Positions 46,629-54,970 of a DNA stretch of 64,000 nt are shown in pieces (positions within the stretch are counted from its first letter, which is position 1; the number at the start of each line of letters is the position of its first letter). Position numbers and translations under genes: made by a program. The stretch lies in the NCBI RefSeq assembly GCF_018223745.1, contig NZ_CP073653.1, positions 3,930,001 to 3,994,000 of the forward strand. The letters are read 5' to 3'. The stretch is from Clostridium beijerinckii (lineage in GTDB: Bacteria > Bacillota > Clostridia > Clostridiales > Clostridiaceae). The notes below the pieces were generated by a model. That model was not told where the DNA came from, searched no databases, and saw only the letters and a program-made list of their open reading frames with translations.

Positions 46629-47852
46629 TTACCCTTGAGCTTTAAAATTATAAATTGGTTTGATTATTTCAATAATATCAACAGTCTCAGAAATATTTTC
46701 AAGTATTTCTTCCTTAGGCTTATACACCATTGGAGCTTCATCAATTGTCGCTTCTGTAACTGAAGTTGTAAAAATCCCTTCCATTGAAGCCTTAAATTCT
46801 TCCAAATTGACTTTTTCCTTAGCTTTAGTCCTGCTCATAATACGGCCTGCCCCATGTGGTGCTGAGTAATTCCAATCTGGATTACCTTTCCCTATTGCAA
46901 TTATGCTTCCATCTCTCATATTAAGGGGAATTAATACTTTTTCTCCTTCATAGGCGGAAATACTTCCTTTTCTAATTATGTTGTCTTTTAAGTTTATATA
47001 ATTATGGGTAGTAGAAAATGCTTCAAATTCATCAAAACCTTTTCCAAGCAGCTTTTTCAAAATTATATCTGCCATTGTGTTTCTATTTAAGACAGCATAT
47101 TCTTGGCAAATATTCATATCATGTAGATAATCCTTCCTATAATCTCCACTTAAAAAGCACAACTCTTTTGGGTAGCTTGGCATTAGGTCATTATATAGTG
47201 CTTCTAAATCTTTTAAAGCTTTCTGGATTTCTTTTCTACGTCCATCAGCTTTATATTCACTAATTATTTTTTCTCTTTTAACAAAGTAATCACCTTTACC
47301 ACTGCATAAATCTATTGCAAGATTTTGATAAATACTAGCCACTTGTGTTCCTAAATTTCTGCTTCCTGAGTGAATCACAAGATACTTTATTCCATCAGCA
47401 CTCTCATTTATTTCAATAAAGTGATTTCCCCCGCCTAAGGTGCCAATACTTCTTTCAATTCTTTTAGTATTTTTCAAGCTCCTATAACATTTTAAATTCT
47501 GCAATTCTGGGAATCTAACCACTCTTCCTTCATGTACATTCATTCCTGATGGAATATATTTATGGATAATCTCATCTAGCTTTTCTAAATCAACATCTAC
47601 TCTTCCTAAATTTACAGTTAACATCCCGCATCCAATATCGACTCCTACAATATTCGGAATGACTTTATCACACAAATCAGCTGTAAATCCAATAACACAG
47701 CTTGCCCCTTTATGAGTATCTGGCATTATTCTAACCTTGCAGCCCTCTACAAAAGGCTGATTGCATAATTCCTCTAATTGTTCAATTGCTTCTGTTTCTA
47801 TATTATCTGTAAATACTTTTGCAGTATTATATTTCCCTTTAACTTCTATCAT
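46629..47852 (-). CDS. rtcB: RtcB RNA-splicing ligase
   Basis: A 407-residue RtcB. Hallmarks are intact: PDTHKGASCVIG, GVDIGCGM with the Mn-binding Asp and Cys, GGGNHFIE, VIHSGSRNLG, and SAPHGAGR with the guanylylated His. RtcB joins 2',3'-cyclic phosphate (or 3'-phosphate) ends to 5'-OH ends with GTP and Mn2+, repairing tRNA and other RNA cut by nucleases. It is 22 bases downstream of the Y RNA at 47874 and belongs to the Ro operon. Ribosome site AGAGGAG. Confidence 0.95.
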   Translation of the reverse strand: MIEVKGKYNTAKVFTDNIETEAIEQLEELCNQPFVEGCKVRIMPDTHKGASCVIGFTADLCDKVIPNIVGVDIGCGMLTVNLGRVDVDLEKLDEIIHKYIPSGMNVHEGRVVRFPELQNLKCYRSLKNTKRIERSIGTLGGGNHFIEINESADGIKYLVIHSGSRNLGTQVASIYQNLAIDLCSGKGDYFVKREKIISEYKADGRRKEIQKALKDLEALYNDLMPSYPKELCFLSGDYRKDYLHDMNICQEYAVLNRNTMADIILKKLLGKGFDEFEAFSTTHNYINLKDNIIRKGSISAYEGEKVLIPLNMRDGSIIAIGKGNPDWNYSAPHGAGRIMSRTKAKEKVNLEEFKASMEGIFTTSVTEATIDEAPMVYKPKEEILENISETVDIIEIIKPIYNFKAQG

Positions 47853-47873
47853 AAATATTACTCCTCTAAAATT

Positions 47874-48009
47874 AAGGGGAGAAAAACTATTTAAGTATTT
47901 AGTGCTCTACCACCTGAGCTACTTATAATCTTTCCAAATTATAAGACCGGGTTCGAACCGGTGACATCTATCGTTAAAATCGAAGTAACTTAAATATACA
48001 CTTCCCCTT
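47874..48009 (-). ncRNA. Y RNA (YrlA-like) with permuted tRNA-like module, copy 1
   Basis: A non-coding RNA between the Ro and rtcB genes. Its ends pair (AAGGGGA / TCCCCTT; TATTTAAGT / ACTTAAATA). Reading the minus strand, a T-arm with stem ACCGG/CCGGT and T-loop TTCGAAC (47946-47962) comes first, then a closed acceptor-like hairpin CTTATAAT / ATTATAAG (47922-47945), then a D-arm AGCTCAGGTGGTAGAGC (47904-47920). This T-arm, acceptor, D-arm order is a circularly permuted tRNA, as known for bacterial YrlA RNAs. The Y stem replaces the anticodon arm. The conserved GTTACTTCG (47989-47981) recurs in copies 2-4. Confidence 0.88.
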
Positions 48010-48020
48010 ACTATTTTTGT

Positions 48021-49481
48021 CTATATAATTGATTCTAATTTTTCCTTAAAATAATACTCTTCAATCTTGTCCTTTATATTGCTAAGACCGTTTTCTACAT
48101 TTGGTATGAATTCTAGTATTTTTTCATTCCATCCTGCAATTATATTTACTTTGTCTCCTTTAAATTGCTGTGTACCATAACCTAAAAGGTCAATTGCATG
48201 TACACAGACATTAGGATTTACTTGCTTTCTATATTGATTTATCAAATCTTGGCATACTCTAGCATATCCATAATTTATTTCGTTGTCTGATAGAATTATT
48301 ATTCTATCAACATAAATTTTATTATCTAACAAATGATATATTGGCAATGAAAGATTTGTCCCTCCGCCTGTAACCCTTATAGAATTTGCATTAGCTATAA
48401 TTCCATTTGTAGCTGCAAATGGAGTTATTTTAAATCTTGTATCAAAAGTACTTGTTATAGCTTCATCACAAATGCTATTTGCAATCGCCATAAGAACAGT
48501 ACCTATTTCAGCACAAGTAGTATCACTTTTTCTACTTAGCGTACTTCTCATAGAACCTGATACATCAGCTGATATAAAAGTCTTACCACTAAGTCGCTCT
48601 ATGTTGTCTGTAGAAAATCTAATTGCTTTTTCGAGAGTATCATAAATTTTTGATGTTCCAAGACCTTCATTTGATAATACTTTAAATGCTGAATAATATC
48701 TAAAAGGTAGCTGCTTGCTATTTTTAACTCTATTCTCATTTTCTAAAATTTCATATACCTTTTCTATATTATCTGGTTCAGCTTTAATGATGTTTCTCAA
48801 ATTACGAAGTATAGCCATATAACCAAGCTTATTGCTATCAATTAATTTTTCCCAAGTATTCTTGTTATTGCCCTCACTTGAAAGCATTGTTTCCCATGTA
48901 AATGGTGTTTCTAGGTTATCCTCAAGTAATCTCTTAAACATATCGCTTTGCTTACCTGTGCTTGGTCTTGGATGAACTAAATTTACTATGTCCTTAAGTT
49001 TAATCTCCTTTGATCTATTGTATTTTGCAAGAGAATACTCATCAAATCTTATGAAAGAATCACCTAACCCTTTCTTGAGTGAATTTGGAATTGGTTTGCC
49101 ATATACATTTAGGTAATAACTTAAAATTTCCGCCATATCATCTACTCTCTCAACTATTTCACTTAGAACTCTTCTAACATACTTCTTTCCCTGCACATCA
49201 TGAGCAAGCTCTGCAGCCATAACATGAGAAATGCTTCTTAAATGAATTTCTTTTCTAGCATATATGGCCAAATTTGCTACAAATTTCGGATCTATCTTAA
49301 TAACATTTCTTAAATCGTTAACTATTTCTAAAGAATTATCTCCATAAAACTTTCCTTCATTAAAGAAACTTGTTAAAACTTCAGTTATTAATTTTTCCTT
49401 CAGTTCCATTTTAAAAGCCACATGGCCTTCCTTATTTACTGTATTTACTGTTGTGTTTCTAAAAAAATTAAATTTTGACAT
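48021..49481 (-). CDS. rsr: Ro60-like TROVE protein (Rsr)
   Basis: A 486-residue Ro ribonucleoprotein. The TROVE HEAT-like ring covers about residues 15-310 (NEGKFYGDNSLEIVNDLRNV; VHPRPSTGKQSDMFKRLL). The C-terminal vWA domain has an intact MIDAS: DVSGSMRSTLS, the TGGGTN loop and LSDNEINYG. Ro binds Y RNAs on its outer surface and threads misfolded RNA ends through its ring, often handing RNA to nucleases or repair. It is encoded between a block of three Y RNAs upstream and the YrlA-like RNA and rtcB downstream. Ribosome site AAAGGAG. Confidence 0.94.
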   Translation of the reverse strand: MSKFNFFRNTTVNTVNKEGHVAFKMELKEKLITEVLTSFFNEGKFYGDNSLEIVNDLRNVIKIDPKFVANLAIYARKEIHLRSISHVMAAELAHDVQGKKYVRRVLSEIVERVDDMAEILSYYLNVYGKPIPNSLKKGLGDSFIRFDEYSLAKYNRSKEIKLKDIVNLVHPRPSTGKQSDMFKRLLEDNLETPFTWETMLSSEGNNKNTWEKLIDSNKLGYMAILRNLRNIIKAEPDNIEKVYEILENENRVKNSKQLPFRYYSAFKVLSNEGLGTSKIYDTLEKAIRFSTDNIERLSGKTFISADVSGSMRSTLSRKSDTTCAEIGTVLMAIANSICDEAITSTFDTRFKITPFAATNGIIANANSIRVTGGGTNLSLPIYHLLDNKIYVDRIIILSDNEINYGYARVCQDLINQYRKQVNPNVCVHAIDLLGYGTQQFKGDKVNIIAGWNEKILEFIPNVENGLSNIKDKIEEYYFKEKLESII

Positions 49482-49634
49482 TTTAATTTGCTCCTTTCAA
49501 TGATGAAGTTATATTTTTCAGATGACTTATGGAGTTGCACCATACTAATACTCTTATCATCATGTCAAATCAATTTTAATTAAATTGATTTATATCCTTT
49601 GCGTCCTACTTGTGAAGAAAAAATTTAAAACAAT

Positions 49635-49714
49635 AAGGGAGAAAACCTAAAAGTGTTCATTGCTTTTATTGCAATTATCTTTACTCCGAAGTAACACCTT
49701 CATGCACTTCCCTT
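49635..49714 (-). ncRNA. Compact Y RNA, copy 4
   Basis: An 80-base RNA. Outer stem AAGGGA / TCCCTT, Y-type stem AAGGTGTT / AACACTTT next to the invariant ACTTCG, and an internal hairpin ATTGC-AATAAAA-GCAAT. No T-arm or D-arm. The closing stem differs in sequence from copies 1-3 but keeps pairing. The last Y-type RNA before the rsr gene; a 10-bp hairpin (49567-49591) lies between them. Confidence 0.7.
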
Positions 49715-49721
49715 AATTTAA

Positions 49722-49940
49722 TTAGATTGTGGAGTAAATCTACCTGAGTTGTTTACACTTAGCTAGCCCAATGGTATCACTCTTCTCTCTGAAATAAAGT
49801 TACTTTAGGAATTATTTTAATCTTACTAAAGCATTAAGTTTGTATTGTTTATTTCTAAATTTAAACCATTCCTTTAACTTAATATTTTAATTATAATTTT
49901 CCTTTTACGAAGTAACTCAAATATGCGCTGCCACATCTAA
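49722..49940 (-). ncRNA. Long Y RNA, copy 3
   Basis: A 219-base RNA. Outer stem TTAGATGTGG / CCACAATCTAA (one bulge) and Y-type stem TTTGAGTT / AACTCAGG beside ACTTCG (49908-49916 region). An internal AAGTTA...AGGAAT / ATTCCT...TAACTT pairing closes a large central domain. No clear tRNA-like module. The change of GAGTT/AACTC against AAGTT/ACTT in copies 1 and 2 is compensatory. Confidence 0.65.
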
Positions 49941-49958
49941 TTTTAATCTCTATGAAAT

Positions 49959-50090
49959 ATGGAGAAAAAAGCTATTTAAGTATTCTGGTGGTGTGTTATC
50001 CCTTCTACTATACATATTAAAATATGCAATTGGATTCGAACCAATATTACCACCCCTAAAACGAAGTAACTTAAATATTCACTTCCTTAT
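49959..50090 (-). ncRNA. Y RNA with T-arm, copy 2
   Basis: A 132-base RNA closely matching copy 1 in its Y stem (TATTTAAGT / ACTTAAATA, with GTTACTTCG at 50070-50062). It has a T-arm ATTGG-TTCGAAT-CCAAT (50029-50045), an acceptor-like hairpin CATATT / AATATG, a degenerate D-like arm, and a GGTGGT / ACCACC stem at the module base. First RNA after the WYL-gene terminator; TAATAT and TTGTCT elements about 18 bases apart lie upstream as a possible promoter. Confidence 0.75.
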
Positions 50091-50260
50091 TGCTTTGTCC
50101 TCTCGACTACAATACTTATTATATTATTTCTATAATTTTCTTACAGACAAAAACTTTGCATCTTTTGAATTATAATCCATTAGTACCAATAAAATGTTAA
50201 ACGCCTGTCTCAATAAAATACTCTAAATACACTTAAGTAGCATATATACTGTAAAACAAA

Positions 50261-50291
50261 AGAGCCCGAAGTCTTTTTAACTTCCAGCTCT
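50261..50291 (-). terminator. Terminator after the WYL gene pair
   Basis: AGAGC..GAAG / CTTC..GCTCT stem, followed on the minus strand by TTTTGTTTT. It separates the regulators from the Y RNA block, so the latter must have its own promoter. Confidence 0.75.
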
Positions 50292-50340
50292 ATTTCTTGA
50301 TTATATATAATTAAGATAACTTATTTATATTTTCCATACC

Positions 50341-51354
50341 TTAAGTTGTTTCATACATAAATGCTCTTTTAATCTTATCAATAATAATCTCTCTAACCCT
50401 ATTAGGCGCCTTTACTTTAACATATGGACCTAAGGACATTATTTTCCTTATAACCTCATCTTCTTCGAAGGTATAATAATAAATATCTATTTCATATTTA
50501 TTTTTTGAAATGGTTCTAGAATTTCTTTCAAATGAAGAAAAACTCATGAAACACCTTTCCATAGCTCCCCTAATATCTTCAAGTTCAATTGTAATTGGAA
50601 CTTCTGAGTATTTCTTTTCCTTTAATTTCTTAAGAACATCTTTTCTTTTTATATTCGAATCTACATTATTGGCTACTTTAACTTCCTTTAATGTATGCAA
50701 ATTAACCAATATAGATCTCTTCTCATCTAAAGAATATAGGGATGCTCTAAATTTATCATCTTTTAATGAGTACTCAATTCTAATTGGAATTGCTAATTGG
50801 TTATTATATTCATTGCCGTTTTTATCTACATTAGAATATAATATAGGCTTCTCATTAATTATGCCTTCTAAAATAGTATAGAAATCCTTACTTAATTTCT
50901 CTAAATCAATATCAAATCCATTTTGTACTTTATTTGTAAATTCTATTATTTGATTACTTCCCTTTTCTTTCATATCTGTCAAAGCTGTTTCTAATTTTTT
51001 TAAGGTTTCTTTTCCAAGTAAAGCTTGTACTACTGGTTCCTTAATCATTCCATTAAGCCAGGATTTTTCTAGCTTTGAAAATCTGACTTTAAGAGGTATA
51101 CCATTTTCACTATTTAAAATACTATAATATTTGCCTTCTCTTTCTTCCAAAAAATTAAAATCATCCTCTTTACCATATTGATTTAAAAGCATTCCTTCAA
51201 AAGTTTTAAAGTCTTTTCCTATTACTTTTTCATCGTACTCCTCGTCTTCAATAAGCCTTATAATTTCATCTTTATAAAGTCCATTTTTTGCTAGATTTAA
51301 AATTCTAAACACTAAATGAAAATATTTATTTTTATATTCATGAAATAACTCCAT
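50341..51354 (-). CDS. WYL-domain regulator, second gene
   Basis: A 337-residue protein. The C-terminal part carries a WYL-like fold (IPIRIEYSLKDDKFRASLYS; SLGPYVKVKAPNRVREIIIDKI). The N-terminus (FRILNLAKNGLYKDEIIRLI) has a helical HTH-like start. WYL proteins often sense nucleic-acid ligands and control defence or repair loci. It overlaps the upstream WYL gene by 17 bases, so both are made together and may form a heteromer controlling the Ro/RtcB island (inference). Confidence 0.8.
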   Translation of the reverse strand: MELFHEYKNKYFHLVFRILNLAKNGLYKDEIIRLIEDEEYDEKVIGKDFKTFEGMLLNQYGKEDDFNFLEEREGKYYSILNSENGIPLKVRFSKLEKSWLNGMIKEPVVQALLGKETLKKLETALTDMKEKGSNQIIEFTNKVQNGFDIDLEKLSKDFYTILEGIINEKPILYSNVDKNGNEYNNQLAIPIRIEYSLKDDKFRASLYSLDEKRSILVNLHTLKEVKVANNVDSNIKRKDVLKKLKEKKYSEVPITIELEDIRGAMERCFMSFSSFERNSRTISKNKYEIDIYYYTFEEDEVIRKIMSLGPYVKVKAPNRVREIIIDKIKRAFMYETT

Positions 51355-52642
51355 AATTATTTAGCATATCCTCCCAATCCTTTTTTATTTTCTTATGAAG
51401 ATATCTAGGTGAAATAACCTTTAAATAGCCACCATATTTTCTAATCCACGGAATCATTTCACAAGAATCATTTACTATCTTTTTAAATAAATATTTAGTA
51501 TCACTTATCTTCTCAAAAGTGCAATCCCCAAGCTCCCCTTTTATCTTTTCAACTATATAATATTCATATAAAGAATCAATATTAACTTCAAATTCAACTT
51601 CTTCGTATGGAGTATCAGTGTTATGAGGCACACTTGAAAAACTTTTTTCCATAGCTAATTTATACTTTTCCTCATATTCCTCATAATTAAATCTTGTTTT
51701 TAAAACCTCAATATCATCTTTCCTATCAAGCCTTGCACTAATACATCTTCCAGTGCTAGTAAACGAAAACACGTAGAACCTTCCACATTCAACATCGTAT
51801 CTAAGCTTAAAAGGCCTAATCACTTCATTATCATACATTTTGACACGAGTGGTTTTGCAATCATTTTTAAATCTTATCTCATTCCTATTTTCAATTGCTC
51901 TCATAACTTTTAAAATCAATTCTTCTTCAATTACAGGATGAAAATGCAGATTTTTATATTGGAAACAATTCTTATCCTTTGGTATTACATTTCGTTCAAA
52001 TTCTAAATAATCCCTTAGTGTATCAAAAAAATAATGTCCACTTACATTAGGAAAAATAATATTTTTATATAAATCCACTATATTATAAAGCTTTAGAATT
52101 TCTTCATTATCAAGTTCTTTTAGTATATCCTCTGAAATGTAATACTCTTTAACCCGTCCATTCTTCTTAACTGATACGATTTCCATAGAATTTGCTAATT
52201 CATTAAGCTTTCTTTCTATGGTTTTACTACTTATATTTCCATAATCAATTAATTCTTCACTTACCAGCTCATTTTCAATGTCTGAAAAGGCCATTGGTTT
52301 ATTTTTATAATTTAAAATTAAAAGCAAATAATAATATAAGATAATATCAGCTTTAGTAAAACTCTTGCTTAAATATGTATTGACTAAAAAGTTTTTCGTA
52401 TTTGATATATCATCATAGCTTAAACTTAAAAGTTTATTCTTGCCATCTTTATCTATCTTAATAAAATCCTTCTCTATATATTGTTTAATTCGGCGCATCT
52501 CATAACTAACTTTTCGTGAGCTCCCATGATTTTTACTTTCTAAGTCACCTTTTGAAAAACATCCGTATAAAAAAACGTCCCGAAGTATTGAACGTATTAA
52601 ATCATAATGCTTAATAAAATCTGGAAAAATAGAAATCCCCAC
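51338..52642 (-). CDS. WYL-domain regulator, first gene
   Basis: A 434-residue protein. The N-terminal half contains HTH-like segments (KGDLESKNHGSSRKVSYEMR; YGNISSKTIERKLNELANSM). The WYL domain covers about residues 240-330 (IRPFKLRYDVECGRFYVFSF; CISARLDRKDDIEVLK) followed by the WCX-type end (EMIPWIRKYGGYLKVISPRY). The start is uncertain: GTG at 52642 overlaps a GGTGGGG ribosome-like site, and a start a few codons inside is possible. Confidence 0.8.
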   Translation of the reverse strand: MGISIFPDFIKHYDLIRSILRDVFLYGCFSKGDLESKNHGSSRKVSYEMRRIKQYIEKDFIKIDKDGKNKLLSLSYDDISNTKNFLVNTYLSKSFTKADIILYYYLLLILNYKNKPMAFSDIENELVSEELIDYGNISSKTIERKLNELANSMEIVSVKKNGRVKEYYISEDILKELDNEEILKLYNIVDLYKNIIFPNVSGHYFFDTLRDYLEFERNVIPKDKNCFQYKNLHFHPVIEEELILKVMRAIENRNEIRFKNDCKTTRVKMYDNEVIRPFKLRYDVECGRFYVFSFTSTGRCISARLDRKDDIEVLKTRFNYEEYEEKYKLAMEKSFSSVPHNTDTPYEEVEFEVNIDSLYEYYIVEKIKGELGDCTFEKISDTKYLFKKIVNDSCEMIPWIRKYGGYLKVISPRYLHKKIKKDWEDMLNNYGVIS

Positions 52643-52669
52643 CTTTGCTTAATCAATCTCTAGTCAGCC

Positions 52670-53188
52670 CTATAATGATTTTTCAAAACACTTCAAATCT
52701 TCCCATATCACATTTTGAAAATGAAATTTTGTTGTACCTACATAAACATATCCAATCTTAGGATATAGCGTTGCAGCTGGGATATTGCCTTCGTAAGTAT
52801 CAAGGCGAATAACTTTATATCCTTGCTCTTTTGAGTATTTTTCAATGAATTCCATCATTACTTTTGCTTTACCTTTGCCACTTGCAGAAGGTCGAATACA
52901 CAAAGTATGAATGACCATAATTTCGCTTGGTTTTGCCTTTGTAATCCACGAAATATTGTCATATTCTTTGGGTTGAATGCTATTAAGTACTACGCATCCA
53001 TATATTCCGTCTTCGTCTTCACCAACAAACATTGTATTATTATCAATAGCACTCCTTGCATAATCAACTGTTGGATAAATCCCCTTTTGCCAATTTGTAT
53101 AAGACACTGTTTGTTCTTCATAATCCAAAATCTCATTATATATCTTTTCTATTTCTAAAATATCATCTATAGTAGCAACCCTAACCAT
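52670..53188 (-). CDS. GNAT-family N-acetyltransferase
   Basis: A 172-residue acetyltransferase. Acetyl-CoA loop is in IRPSASGKGKAKVMMEFIEK (motif A variant R/Q-xxG-x-G/A), with the later strand RLDTYEGNIPAATLYPKIGYVYVG typical of GNATs with small-molecule substrates. The ATG at 53188 follows GGAGGAG; an upstream start lacks a ribosome site. The acceptor is unknown. Confidence 0.87.
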   Translation of the reverse strand: MVRVATIDDILEIEKIYNEILDYEEQTVSYTNWQKGIYPTVDYARSAIDNNTMFVGEDEDGIYGCVVLNSIQPKEYDNISWITKAKPSEIMVIHTLCIRPSASGKGKAKVMMEFIEKYSKEQGYKVIRLDTYEGNIPAATLYPKIGYVYVGTTKFHFQNVIWEDLKCFEKSL

Positions 53189-53304
53189 CGTCTTTCTCCT
53201 CCACAAATCACTATTTTTTCTTTCACTTATTATAACATATCTTGTAAATACCACACTTCGAAATTTTTAAATAGCATTTTATACCTTACCTAATAAATAC
53301 TCTA

Positions 53305-53575
53305 ATAGATAAAGAATTTTATTTATACTTTGCAATAAATACCATACTAGAAAGTAGAAACATTTTTATGCAGCAGGCATTGAAAATGAGCTGTTAAAAG
53401 CTCTTAATTGTAGGTTGTTCAACTAATGCTTGTCACAATTAAATTGGGAGCAAGCACTAGTGGTGCAACCTACAATTTAGCACTTTCAGCGAAATTTTCA
53501 TAGTCCTGTGAAATAACAATGTTTTTACTTTCGGTGGATTATTGCACAAGTCTAGGTTATATACTATTTATCTAT
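53305..53575. repeat. 270-bp imperfect palindrome
   Basis: The left and right halves are imperfect reverse complements over the full length. Matching blocks, from the outside in: ATAGATAAA, TGCAATAA, GAAAGTA-AAACATT, CAGG/CCTG, GAAAAT/ATTTTC, TTGTAGGTTG and TGCTTG. No reading frame. It may be a MITE-like element or a long structured RNA. It fills most of the gap between the GNAT and LRR genes. Confidence 0.75.
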
Positions 53576-53603
53576 ATGTGAAATAGAAATTTTGCTTATA
53601 AAA

Positions 53604-53629
53604 ATAGAGCAGCTTTTAAACCACTCTAT
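53604..53629 (-). terminator. Terminator after the LRR gene
   Basis: ATAGAG / CTCTAT stem with an inner G-C pair, followed on the minus strand by TTTTTATAAG. Confidence 0.65.
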
Positions 53630-53658
53630 AAAATTATTTATTTAATTATTGTTTATGA

Positions 53659-54750
53659 CTAAACGCTTACTACAATCTTATTTTGATTTACACCAGATCT
53701 ACGTAAAAGTTGTTTCATTGCTTCACTCTTTACATAAAAGTTTGTATTTTTACATCCACCAAATGCACTCATTCCTATTTGAGTTACACTGTTAGGAATT
53801 GTCATGCTTGTTAAGTTAGTGCAACCTGCAAAAATACTAGGTTCTATAGATGTCAAACCACTTGGAATGTTTGCACTTGTTAAGTTTGAACATCCAATAA
53901 ATGCACTATTTACTATACTTGTTACACTATCAGGAATTTTTATCTTTGTTAAGCCTGTACACCCTTCAAATGCTCTGTAATCTATAGTTTTTACACTATC
54001 AGGAATTTCTATGCTTGTTAGATTTGTACATTTACTAAACGCACTATTTCCTATAATTATTACACCACTGGGAATTGTATAATTTTTATCTACTTTTGCA
54101 GCCGGATAACATAGTATATTAGTTCCGTTTTTACTATATAACACTCCATCAACACTTTTATAACTTATATTATTATCATCTACAGATATATTTGCTAAGC
54201 TACTACAACCTATTAATGCTTTTTCCCCTATAGATTGAACGCTTGCTGGAATATTTAAGCTTGCCAAATTTGCACAGCCATAAAATGCAGAGTCTTCTAT
54301 ATTTGTCACACTATTAGGAATAATTATATTTTTAATATTATTGTGTTTATAAAATGCCTTATTACCTATGCCTGTTACTGCAACATTATCAATTTTATCT
54401 GGAATTACTACATTGCTGTCAGAACCTAGATATGCTACTATTTCACCTGATAATTTGCAAAAAGCCCATGCTCCATTTATTGTGACATTTGTAAATTGAC
54501 CATCATCATTTAATCCAACTTTATCTCCAAAATCATTTGGCTTACCATGATCCATATAGCCTTGTGAATCAAAAAAATATAAATACCCATCTATTACTCT
54601 GAAACCTTCAGCCCATGAGTTTCCTTCTGTATACCACCAGCCTTTTGCATCCTTTTTCCATTCTGCATTTGCTCCTATCGGATTTAATGCCAATACTGAA
54701 GCTGCTACTAATGTAATAGCTATTACTTTTGTTAATTTTAATTTTTTCAT
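53659..54750 (-). CDS. Secreted BspA-like leucine-rich repeat protein
   Basis: A 363-residue surface or secreted protein. The signal peptide (VIAITLVAASVLAL, cleavage near GANA-E) is followed by a choline-binding-like wall repeat (WKKDAKGWWYTEGNSWAEG; YLYFFDSQGYM). About eight BspA-type LRR_5 units follow (for example SIEIPDSVKTIDYRAFEGCT and TKIKIPDSVTSIVNSAFIGC), each about 23 residues. Such proteins mediate adhesion or cell-surface interactions. A single gene with its own terminator. Confidence 0.9.
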   Translation of the reverse strand: MKKLKLTKVIAITLVAASVLALNPIGANAEWKKDAKGWWYTEGNSWAEGFRVIDGYLYFFDSQGYMDHGKPNDFGDKVGLNDDGQFTNVTINGAWAFCKLSGEIVAYLGSDSNVVIPDKIDNVAVTGIGNKAFYKHNNIKNIIIPNSVTNIEDSAFYGCANLASLNIPASVQSIGEKALIGCSSLANISVDDNNISYKSVDGVLYSKNGTNILCYPAAKVDKNYTIPSGVIIIGNSAFSKCTNLTSIEIPDSVKTIDYRAFEGCTGLTKIKIPDSVTSIVNSAFIGCSNLTSANIPSGLTSIEPSIFAGCTNLTSMTIPNSVTQIGMSAFGGCKNTNFYVKSEAMKQLLRRSGVNQNKIVVSV

Positions 54751-54900
54751 ATTTCTCTCCTATATCCCCTAAAACTTAATAAATATTAATAATATATTAA
54801 ATTTTACCATTCCTATAAATAATTGTCTATAAATCTCTTAATCCTTTATAATAAATATAATAATCCTACTTGCATTGTCCCACTTTAAAGCTGCATAAAA

Positions 54901-54929
54901 AAATACCACATTTTCTAAATGCGATATTT
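54901..54929 (-). terminator. Terminator after the flavodoxin gene
   Basis: AAATACCACATTT / AAATGCGATATTT stem (two mismatches), with TTTTTTTAT on the minus strand. Confidence 0.7.
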
Positions 54930-54970
54930 CAATCTGTTATTTATTTTTGCTCGTAAATAATGATAAAATA

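Noticed and set aside
47904..47962. D-arm and T-arm resembling a conventional tRNA gene
   Set aside because: The T-arm precedes the D-arm in transcription order and there is no anticodon arm or free acceptor end, so it is part of a Y RNA and not a tRNA gene.
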